Shown: piece after piece, positions 1 through 7,468 of the stretch
How positions within the stretch are numbered: the stretch's first letter is position 1
How the letters are laid out: the number at the start of each line of letters is the position of its first letter
Source: Cylindrotheca closterium
Taxonomy: Eukaryota; Bacillariophyta; Bacillariophyceae; Bacillariales; Bacillariaceae
DNA: 23,085 bases
Direction: 5' to 3'
Assembly (NCBI GenBank): GCA_933822405.4
Contig: CAKOGP040001721.1
Span: forward strand, 1-23,085
Position numbers and translations under genes: made by a program
Notes under the pieces: generated by a model
What the model was told of the DNA's origin: nothing
The model's input: the letters and a program-made list of their open reading frames with translations, nothing else
Databases searched by the model: none

Positions 1-445
1 ATGAGAGCATGTCCCATTGCTGCCAATGGTGATTGTCACAATGGCAGGAGTGTGTTGGGATATGACGAAATATGAGTTTTTACGTTCCAAAAGAAACTAT
101 TCAAGTACGAGGTTTTTGACACGTGCGGTCGGAATTTGATCGTGCAAGATGTCGGGATTCGACGCAAGTATGCCGGACGCAAGTCTGTCGGACAATCTGT
201 ATCCACACAAACAGGAAAAGATCCTGTACAAGGGGAATATTGATGTTGTGTACGATACAGTAGGAAATAATGCAAGATATCCCAAAGTACTGCATTCAAT
301 ACAGAATTGCCGTAGAAGTTGAATCGAGTCCTGTAAACAAGGGATTTTCCAAGGGAAAATCGTCGAACTCACTTTTGTGATTGAATCATCAATTCAAGCC
401 AAACATTAATCAAATAGGAACAATTTCACTCAAAGTATACCTAAA
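1..445. other. Intergenic DNA with possible decayed dehydrogenase fragment
   Basis: No intact gene is visible. On the plus strand around 100-275 there is a faint coding memory in two frames: a TCGRN-like peptide near 120-135, then about 35 residues later a frame reading YKGNIDVVYDTVG (about 227-265). This resembles the loop and strand after the Rossmann turn in zinc-type/quinone-type medium-chain reductases (GRN...GADxVxDY...VDVVYDxVG). The two pieces lie in different frames and both run into stops, so if real this is a small pseudogene scrap. The likeness is by eye only and could be chance. The remainder of the stretch shows nothing I recognise. Confidence 0.3.
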
Positions 446-673
446 CACAGGAGAACTATTGTCGTGAAAGTGTTGTACAATCGATTACGAATTTAGATTG
501 CAGAGAGTTTGTTCTGAGCGCTAAAGGCACTCACGATAGAGCACATTTTGCTTTATTCTCACAGGAGAACTATTGTTGTGAAAGTGTTGTATAATCGATT
601 ACGAATTTAGATTGCAGAGAGTTTGTTCTGAGCACTAAAAGCACTCACGATAGAGCACATTTTGCTTTGTTCT
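446..673. repeat. Tandem duplication of a 114-bp unit
   Basis: Two head-to-tail copies, 446-559 and 560-673, each exactly 114 bp. Both begin CACAGGAGAACTATTG and end TTTGCTTT(A/G)TTCT. I count only about half a dozen substitutions and no indels, so the duplication is fairly recent. No open frame of note runs through it. A third copy is not visible elsewhere in the window. Confidence 0.92.
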
Positions 674-825
674 AACATGTATCAACTATAATGTTAATTA
701 CAGGGCAATTATTATATTACAACATTAATATTCTATGGTATGTTTCCCACGCGCCATCAAAAACTGCTGACATCCTCGTCGCAACCACGTCGGAGTGGAC
801 GGACGATTTGAACGCCAAGCTGCAT

Positions 826-1139
826 CAAGGATAAAAGGAGATATACTGCGAGTTGGTCAGGCAGCTTAAAAAGTTTAAAGTACAAATTTGTTTGCAAATA
901 TTTTTGAAAACCCGGAGATTGCGCATATCGAAAAACGACCATCCGAAACAGGTTGGACTAGTCCGAATACAGCTTGTCCCACGGAAAATCAAGAGTTTCC
1001 GTGGTTTTCCCATTTTTCGAAGTGGTTGACTACACTTCGAATAATCATCTCGCAGTGAGCCGTGGGACATAAAATCGTCCAACCTGTTTCACATGCTCAT
1101 TTGACCGGCATGCGCGCAGTACATCTCCTTTTATCCTTG
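826..1139. mobile_element. Non-autonomous MITE with 25-bp TIRs and 7-bp target duplication
   Basis: Positions 826-850 and the reverse complement of 1115-1139 match at 24 of 25 positions (both begin CAAGGATAAAAGGAGAT). The element is flanked by a perfect 7-bp direct repeat GCTGCAT (819-825 and 1140-1146), the expected footprint of a DNA-transposon insertion. The 314-bp body has no coding capacity but carries further nested inverted repeats: AACAGGTTGGA near 949 against TCCAACCTGTT near 1078, GTCCCACGG near 975 against CCGTGGGAC near 1061, and two small hairpins near 980-1010 and 1017-1040. Length, lack of an ORF, TIRs and duplication define a MITE. The superfamily is uncertain. Confidence 0.88.
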
Positions 1140-1303
1140 GCTGCATTCAAATAAAGGTATCAGCTATACCAATTGTAGTGAAACCAAAGTGTGACGGGAG
1201 ACAGACAGACTTTTCCTCCCCCCTCAGCACGGAGACATCAAATTCAAGCTCCACTTTGTTCCATCGAATTCCTCCATCATTTACGGGTACATAGAATTAT
1301 TTA
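1140..1303. other. Spacer between two transposable elements
   Basis: Flanking DNA between the MITE and the Harbinger-like element. No coding, RNA or repeat signal seen. Confidence 0.5.
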
Positions 1304-1358
1304 GGGGGCAAAACATTGTTTTATTTCCCCGAAACAGTGGAGTTATAATTAACAAGCC

Positions 1359-1494
1359 TTTTGTCGTAAATTTTGTCGTAAATTTTGTTGTAAAATATTT
1401 ACGACAACTTACGACAAGCTACAACAAATTACCACAAACCTACAACAAATTACGACAACCCTACGACAAAATTTACTACATATCTACGACAAAA
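1359..1494. repeat. Left subterminal TTGTCGTAA / TTACGACAA array
   Basis: Two exact TTGTCGTAA words and one TTGTTGTAA variant are followed by at least five TACGACAA words and several ACAACAA/CCACAAA variants in the opposite orientation. The order forward-then-reverse makes the array able to fold into a long hairpin around about 1395. A matching array sits at the other end of the same element, so these are probably transposase-binding subterminal repeats. Confidence 0.85.
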
Positions 1495-1521
1495 TCTACC
1501 TTTGCGCGCACGCCGACCCTT

Positions 1522-2240
1522 CGTTTCAACATTAGCGATGACCAAGAGAATTTCAAATACTTTCATGTTGAAAACACACAACAACTCCGTTTCATTGTCA
1601 ACAAGTACACATACCCAGTATGACGGAGGAAAATACCATGCAACAATCATCATAAGATAAAAGATGGTAGATTTACACGCTCTCAAAGGTGAGATGATCC
1701 AGATTTTTGCTGGAAAATATGCTGGCCATGAAGCATGGATGGATAATTGGCAGACATGGCATTTCAACGAAGGAACAGATACAGCAAAAGGGACTCGTGC
1801 AATCAACCATCTGGAAGAGCTCTTTTCAAGGTTTTGACCCCAACACAAGACCGTATGGATAAGCGGACCAAAGAGGGTTGCTTTGGGTGATCGGGAAATC
1901 TTTGCAGAAGATGGAGGGCTACGGGAAAAGGTTCCAAAAGGAAAAGTTGTTGTCTGCGACAGAGTCTACACTGACAAAAAGACGGCAGGCAACAACGCAA
2001 AGCTTGCCCTCCCCAGCCTTGCTGATCCTGGACCCTTATTCGAATTCAAATCCAAGTTGCGAGCAAGACAGGAGAGTTTGAATGGAAGATCGAATCCTTG
2101 ATGCGACTTATCATCATGATCCGAAGAACCATGTGTTTGTGCTGGAGGCAGTTGCTGTGCTTGTTCAGTATGCTATGGATCATGGACATCCAATTTCCCC
2201 CGCAAATACTGGTGATCATTACCCAGATTCGGATGTTTAA
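1522..2240 (+). pseudogene. DDE (IS5/DDE_Tnp_4-like) transposase pseudogene
   Basis: Pieces of one transposase lie in order on the plus strand but are broken. 1522-1623 reads an N-terminal-like FNISDDQENFKYFHVENTQQ segment ending in TGA. 1664-1837 continues in another frame and stops at TGA 1835-1837. The same frame resumes and runs to 2101 with the catalytic-core signature: ISGP, FAEDGGLREKVPKGK, VVCDRVYTD (a DxGY-type strand) and FKSKLRARQESLNGR (the R-x-R-x-E-x-x-N-G motif carrying the final acidic residue). A frameshift near 2085-2103 then gives the C-terminal piece HHDPKNHVFVLEAVAVLVQY, ending at TAA 2238-2240. Family members normally read GYRG and RHExFNG here, so the copy is also diverged at key positions. 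It cannot encode an active enzyme. Located inside the element 1304-2593. Confidence 0.75.
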
Positions 2241-2398
2241 TTAAATTGGGATATATGAAATAAATTAGACTTGAACTATTTTAAAATATTTGATATTGCA
2301 GGCCTCACTTGAAAAGGCAACACTGTGGCTCATTTCGATTGATTTGTTTCACGTCATGCTTGCGCGCGAGCCGAGAATTCTCTCTACTTTTTTAGTTC

Positions 2399-2544
2399 TG
2401 TTGTAAATTTTGTCGTAATTTTGTCGTAAATTTTGTTGTAGTTGCTCAGTTGATGGTAGAGAATTTACGACAAAAAATTACGACAAACTACGACAAAAAT
2501 TACGACAAACTACGACAAAAATTACGGCAAAGTTTTGTCGTTAA
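2399..2544. repeat. Right subterminal TTGTCGTAA / TTACGACAA array
   Basis: Mirror of the left array in composition: TTGTAA/TTGTCGTAA words (two exact, two TTGTTGTA-type variants), a 20-bp loop, then five TACGACAA words about 12-17 bp apart, a TTACGGCAA variant and a TTTGTCGTTAA. Like the left one it is internally forward-then-reverse and can form a hairpin. Confidence 0.85.
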
Positions 2545-2630
2545 TCAATCACCAAATGTTTTCGGAGAAATAAACTATATTAGTTTTGGACCCTGAAATA
2601 GTTAGGATCCCCTTTTAAATGATGAACATA

Positions 2631-3244
2631 CAGTCAGTCGACCCCGTTAACAGAACCAGGGATAACAGATCGATGAGTTTAACAGACAAATTTTGAAATG
2701 ACACAGATTTCACGGTCCGTCTGTCATCCGTGTCATGTATGTTCGTACATCGGTCTGGTCATCGTCCGTTTTCACGAAATCTCTTTACTGTAGGACTCAA
2801 TACTGTATTGCGTGGTGCACTGAGCTGATGTGTACTGTAGCTAGCTGCCTCTCGTCATCATTGGAGCTGAGGATCTGGCTATTCATTGGACCTGCCTGCT
2901 TATGAACAAGCAAAAGACACAACAAACAAACCTTAGTGTATACTCTTTCACAGCAAAAAAATCTAAACCTCCTAATTGACTTTGCTCAATATCGCAACTA
3001 TAGTACAGCACTTTTCTCGACTATAGTACGACACTTTTCTTGTTAGATTTTGCTTAGTTGTGACCTGAAATTGCAAATTTTCTTCTCCAAGGGGGCTCTG
3101 CCCCCCTGGATACCCCCCGCAAGGGTCTGGCCCCCAGACCCCCTTTACTTGGGGGCCCAGCCCCCAACCCCCACTACCAGAAGACGACTTTAACAGAATG
3201 AATGCTCTTTTGCACAACATTCTGTTAACGGGGTCGACTGACTG
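2631..3244. mobile_element. Mariner/pogo-type MITE flanked by TA
   Basis: Positions 2631-2655 and the reverse complement of 3220-3244 are a perfect 25-bp inverted repeat beginning CAGTCAGTCGACCCCG. Both outer ends abut TA (2629-2630 and 3245-3246), the target duplication of the Tc1/mariner (IS630) superfamily; CAGT-type ends are common in pogo/Tigger families. The 614-bp interior has no transposase and no credible gene, so it depends on an enzyme elsewhere. It contains a short direct repeat ACTATAGTAC(A/G)(G/A)CACTTTTCT at about 2997-3040 and an unusual G/C-run block near 3090-3177. Confidence 0.88.
3090..3177. repeat. GC-rich imperfect inverted-repeat block inside the MITE
   Basis: Runs of five to seven G or C alternate (GGGGGCTCTGCCCCCC, GGGTCTGGCCCCCAGACCCCC, GGGGGCCCAGCCCCC). 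Each is a self-complementary hairpin. The block is far richer in G+C than its surroundings. No convincing protein is encoded. Confidence 0.7.
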
Positions 3245-3434
3245 TACATTGTTGAGCTAGAATTTGATAACCCCGTGCTGCAGGGGTGCAAAAATTCTTC
3301 CCCTGTCCCATCCGAAATGGGTTTCACACCAATCCGAGGGGTATCCCAGGAGAGCTGGTTTTCTCAACCTATTGATCAAAATTTAACCTCAACCTCAACA
3401 GGTTCAGGTGTGAGACAAAAAGCAATAGTGAAAC
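3245..3434. promoter_or_regulatory. Presumed upstream region of eIF2B beta
   Basis: The 190 bp between the right end of the MITE and the eIF2B beta ATG must hold at least the proximal promoter and 5' leader. I see no clear TATA box. A stop codon in frame (3429-3431) lies just before the chosen ATG. Confidence 0.3.
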
Positions 3435-4908
3435 ATGTTATCAGATCCTTTAGCTGTTCGACCATGGCTTTTTAAAAACCACCCGAAGCAACTGGGTAAG
3501 TACACTTGGAACCACCCACCTTATGTCACAGTTCACCCACTCATTGACTTGAAGCATTATTGGACAAGTTTGAAGTTGAGCTCAAGCTTGGTAGGCTATC
3601 GGGAGTTTCCAGCGAGCCTGGAGCAAAAGGCGAAAGTCTTAAAAGCATTGACCGAAGAACAGTTGCATTCCGAACGGTGGAAATACTGAAAACTATGATC
3701 GGTTCCACCCGTTGGCAAACACCTGCACACCTCGTGGCCCTTCTGCGGGGTCTTGGAAGGGAATTGCATTCTGCAGGTGGTTTCCGAGAGCCTGCGATTG
3801 GGAATGTTGTCCGTCGCATAATTGCGGCAGTTCGAGAGGAGGTAATGAATGGTTCGCCCTTGGATGAAGCTGACGGGAACGCTGGCACTAGAAATAGAGG
3901 CCGAAATGATAGATCTTTGGAGAGCATTCTCTGGGCATTGCCTCAACAGTTCAAGTCAAACCGCAGTACAGTAATTCAGCAGCCCCAAAGAACGCAAAGA
4001 ACAGATTCAATGAATGAGTTCGTGGAAGCGTCTGACTTGCCCTCACCTTTTTTTCAAACTCGACCCGATCTAAAGCAGGCAGTGATGGAAGCCATCACTG
4101 AATTCACATCCGATTTAGAAGATCTCCACAAGAACATCAATGACCAGGCAACCGACCATATACATGCGGGGGAGATCGTATTGACGTATGGGCGAAGCAA
4201 AACCGTCGAATCTGTAAGTTACTTGTTTTTATTTATTGTAAGGCAACAGAAGCTGCGGTCTCACACATCAGTTTGTCCTATCAACTCAGTTTTTAAAAGC
4301 CGCAGCGGACAAACGGCTGAAATTTACTGTGGTGGTATGTGAGAGTGCTCCGAAATATGAAGGAAGTGAGATGGCGAAGTCTTTGGCAGATTGCGGAATT
4401 GATACATGTGTAATTCCTGATTCGGCCATTTTCTGTATAATGGCAAGGGTGAACAAAGTTTTGCTTCCTGCCCATGCAGTCTTGGCAAATGGAGGGCTCA
4501 TCGCGCCGAGCGGGAGTAATATGGTTGTATTGAGCGCTTCACAGAACTCTGTCCCAGTCATCTGTTTGACAGGTATGGCTTTGGTTACGGATCCTCATCG
4601 TTGATCCACCCTGTAGCTCCTCACACGTGATATTTCTCGCCTGTACAGGAATGTTCAAGCTCACCCCTATTTTTCCTCACGAAGGACAGGATACACTGAA
4701 CGATATGTTGTGTCCAAGCTCAGTCGTTTCGATGCACGATAAGAAGTTGACACTCAACAACGTTGACTTGGTCAACCCAATCTATGACTATGTCCGTCCA
4801 GAGTTGATAAACTTGTACGTGACAAATGTTGGCAGCTTTCAGCCAAGCTACATATACCGACTGCTTGCAGAATATTATCACAATGACGACTGGAGTTCAT
4901 TCGAATAG
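3435..4908 (+). CDS. EIF2B2: Translation initiation factor eIF2B subunit beta
   Basis: Regulatory subunit of the cytosolic guanine-nucleotide exchange factor that reloads eIF2 with GTP; with the alpha and delta subunits it forms the eIF2-binding core. Four exons are inferred: 3435-3495, 3555-4213, 4290-4572 and 4649-4908. Introns of 59, 76 and 76 bp have GTAAGT, GTAAGT and GTATGG donors and AG acceptors, and frame is kept across all joins (420 residues). Family signatures: WQTPAHLVALLRGLGRELHSA and IGNVVRRIIAAVREE in the N-terminal helical domain, and IHAGEIVLTYGRSKTVESFL, IDTCVIPDSAIFCIMARVNKV, VLANGGLIAPSGS, MFKLTPIFPHE, YDYVRPELINLYVTNVG and PSYIYRLLAEYYH in the Rossmann-like C-terminal domain. 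A polar stretch (about residues 120-170) makes it longer than the human subunit (about 350). The start is the first ATG after an in-frame stop; the first, 20-codon exon rests on splice-frame logic and is less sure. Ends 64 bp from the convergent racemase gene. Confidence 0.93.
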
Positions 4909-4972
4909 CTTCATTAATGACAACCATAGTCCTCGTTTTCGTTGACGATTAGATGCCTCTAAAGATCCCCAA

Positions 4973-7198
4973 TTATTCATACTGGCGGAGTACGCGGTCC
5001 TTGTTGAGCCCACAAGTCAATGCAGATTGAGTTGTGTTCAATTGTGCGGCAAGGTCTTGCAACCGAACCAAACCATCACCGTCTTCGTCACTTTCAGGAC
5101 CCCAGAGAATTGCAGTATCGCCAACAACTATGCTTGCCCCAGGACTATCTGATGATTGTGCTGGACCAAGATCCACCATTAGCATATCCATGCAGACATT
5201 ACCAGCAACAGGAAATAATGACCCACGTATTGCAACCTTTCCAACTCCATTTCCGAGCTCCCTAGGATATCCATCAGCAAAACCGATCGCAATGGTGGCA
5301 ATCCTTACGTCTGAGGGTGCAATGTAAGCACGATCATATCCAACTGATTCCCCTTGCTTCAATATTGCTACATGGCGTACCTGAAACGAAGAGTTAGATT
5401 TTGAGGATTCCAGGAATTGGATTCATTCTCAACTTACGGATGCGCAAAGAGTTGAGATCGCTCTGATTTGGTGGAAAGCTGGTCGCTGTCCATAGATAGC
5501 CCCACCGGTCCTAACGAAACCTCTCGAATCTGTGAAATCCTGAGTCAAAAGCTCTTTGGGGTCAAAGTGTTTGTGTTCTGTTGTCAACAAAGCAGCTGAG
5601 TTGTCTGTACGACGGCCAACAGAAGAAAGGATTAACACTATGATAGCATGGAAGCGCACATGCAAACGGAAGTGGTATTACCTGTACTAATCGTTGGCAC
5701 AGAAATGCCTGCAGCCCGGGCCCTCTTGAGTAAGAACTGGAGAGTGATTTCGACTTGAGAAAATTTCCAAATTCAAAAACTTGACCTTCCAAATTTCGCT
5801 GTAGCTTACCTTGAAGCGCTCCATTTGAGAGCCTGTATAACTTGAAGAGCTGGCATCTGCCATGTGGGTACACATTCCAAAGAACTCAACCGGTACATCC
5901 ATGTTATCCTCTAACTCTAGCAGCTCTTTCATGATATCAACAGTATCACGCCTCTGTCCTTCCTCTTCGCTAGAAACGGTATCAGTACGAAATCCAAGTC
6001 TACCCATTCCGCTGTCGACCAAAGCATGCCATCGCAAGCGTTTTCTTCCGATCCCTAGCGACGATTTAGAAAGTGGGTTCTTTGGATGGGCATCAGTTGT
6101 ATCAGGTTCACATCTCGTCGCTTTGGAAATTGCTTTATGGCGTGACCTTGAGTTTTTGGCTGCTTCTTCAATACCAGGAAATGTCTTTATGGCTGTCTTT
6201 CCTTTTGGAGATGCGTTCAACGAAGAGTTTGTCAAGATCGTTGTATCAGAAGAATTTGTTGTCGACGCGCTGGTCATTTTTTGGTTATTCAATATCTGCC
6301 GAACTTCCTTGGCCAAATCCATCCCAGTTACATTGCCAAGTGTTGCAGAGGGCGGACGGTAAAGTTGCGAAGTCTCCATGTTGAAATTAACGGAATTCTC
6401 ATTGTTTGGGGAATCAGGATCACTCGTTTTCTTTCGTAAACGAGAAGAATGGTTTGTCCCTTGTTGTGTTTGTTGGACATTGGACTGTAATTGTAAGGCA
6501 CGCTCCTTTGCTTCTGTTGCAGCCCTCTCAACTTGCAACCGTTTTCGTTCTTCTGTGTTGCAAACCCATTCAAGTAGGGCCTTCGCCACTTCAGGACCAG
6601 AGATCATCACTTCGATGTTGAAATGCAGGAAATCATCAAACACATTTTTAGCTGGAGCTGGAGGTCCCAGGACCAATATTCTGACTTTGGCCGGCCGATG
6701 ATATCTTCGTCGTGAGAATGACGGGTCGATACTTCTTGTAGGATTTGTGGTATTGGTAGACGGTTGAAACAATGAAGCTACGTCTTTAGTGGAATTTGAG
6801 TTTTTGGCTTGGAGAGAATTCCCACCAGATGGATTGTATGGCATCCCAGGAGGTGTGTCCTGAAAGGCCTTGCGTAGTGCTATGCCTTCTTCCAAGGTTG
6901 CGACAGCGAAAGCATCTGCTCCCATATTATCAGCAAGAAAGAGTGCCGTTCTGATTGCCCCGTGACCATATCCGTCGGCTTTGACAACAACTATCACCGA
7001 GCAACGTTGTCGATTCGCTGCTGCTTCGACTTCAATGTAGTTGTGATGCAGTCGGGCAAGGTGGATTTTATGGACCGCACGCAGCTCTGACGAAGGAACG
7101 TTTGGGATGTCTCCGCCATCCAATTCCCCATGGCTTCCAACAGAGGGTCTGGATGAGTTGCGGACGTTGGCATTTCCAGATCTCATTTTATTTCGCAT
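4973..7198 (-). CDS. alr: Alanine racemase (PLP-dependent), enlarged eukaryotic form
   Basis: Interconverts L- and D-alanine with pyridoxal phosphate. Exons (transcript order) 7198-5810, 5736-5682, 5595-5438 and 5380-4973, with introns of 73, 86 and 57 bp; joins stay in frame and give 669 residues. The PLP lysine is in VVVKADGYGHG (K73). Further family blocks are GADAFAVATLEEGIALR (about 93-109), RILVLGPP (173-180), HALVDSGMGRLGF (391-403), FGMCTHMADA (His445), VGYDRAY (Tyr549, matching the second catalytic base), IAIGFADGYPREL and GNVCMDMLMVDLG. Bacterial enzymes have about 360-400 residues. The excess comes from two low-complexity, polar insertions, about 112-170 and 213-386, between core strands of the barrel domain, plus a 35-residue polar N-terminus without an obvious signal peptide, suggesting a cytosolic enzyme. 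D-alanine use in this organism is unknown from the sequence. The splice site at the first intron (5737-5809) was chosen because only that acceptor restores the helix after QMERF. Confidence 0.93.
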
Positions 7199-7468
7199 AG
7201 TTTCCCTTTTTATCTTTCACTTTCTCATTCATTCTCAAGCCAGCGTCGCATATGACGCATAGAAGTTGAAAGTGACGACCAATGGGAGTAAAACGGATCG
7301 TATCAGTCGATTATCTCGATCGCTAAAACAATAATTTGTGCATATCCATGAGGAATATATAAAAAACAATTGTTGAAAAGTTTAGCTAGAGCATTTTGAG
7401 AATTTATCGCAGATCTCAAATTACTCACACAGCATCCATCGACTTTCCAAACGACACTGTTATTTTCG
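7199..7468. promoter_or_regulatory. Divergent promoter region (racemase / disordered protein)
   Basis: This 270-bp spacer separates two head-to-head genes. A TATATAAAA stretch at about 7356-7364 lies roughly 105 bp before the plus-strand ATG and could be a TATA box. A CCAAT-type pentamer occurs near 7279, and two TGACG words (about 7252 and 7272), a core recognised by bZIP factors, lie towards the racemase side. Function is inferred from position only. Confidence 0.35.

Larger units (their letters stand above)
1304..2593 (+). mobile_element. Degenerate PIF/Harbinger-like DNA transposon
   Basis: The 1290-bp element is bounded by imperfect terminal inverted repeats: 1304-1334 reads GGGGGCAAAAC then TTTTATTTCCCCGAAA, and the reverse complement of 2561-2593 reads GGGTCCAAAAC then TTTATTTCTCCGAAA, with a short length difference between the two blocks. 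The left flank is TTA and the right flank TGA, compatible with a 3-bp TTA/TAA-type target duplication that has since mutated, as is usual for PIF/Harbinger. Inside lie a broken DDE transposase (about 1522-2240) and two subterminal arrays of a short word (1359-1494 and 2399-2544). The G-rich ends, internal transposase and its IS5/DDE_Tnp_4-like motifs agree. Superfamily assignment is inference. Confidence 0.75.

Noticed and set aside
750..825. Coding-like stretch just left of the MITE, continuing after it if the insert is removed
   Set aside because: A frame reading SEWTDDLNAKLH can be joined across the insertion, but it is too short and unrecognised to call a disrupted gene.
1359..1494. CRISPR-like short regular repeats
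   Set aside because: Words are 9 bp, unevenly spaced, in both orientations, and lie in subterminal positions of a eukaryotic transposon.
1450..1848. 132-codon open frame on the minus strand
   Set aside because: It is antisense to the transposase remnant and runs through the word array; the protein has no family look.
2972..3220. 82-codon minus-strand frame with Gly/Pro-rich peptide
   Set aside because: It is produced by the G/C-run block inside the MITE, not by coding selection.
5862..6362. 166-codon plus-strand frame
   Set aside because: It lies fully antisense to exon 1 of alanine racemase, whose homology is strong.
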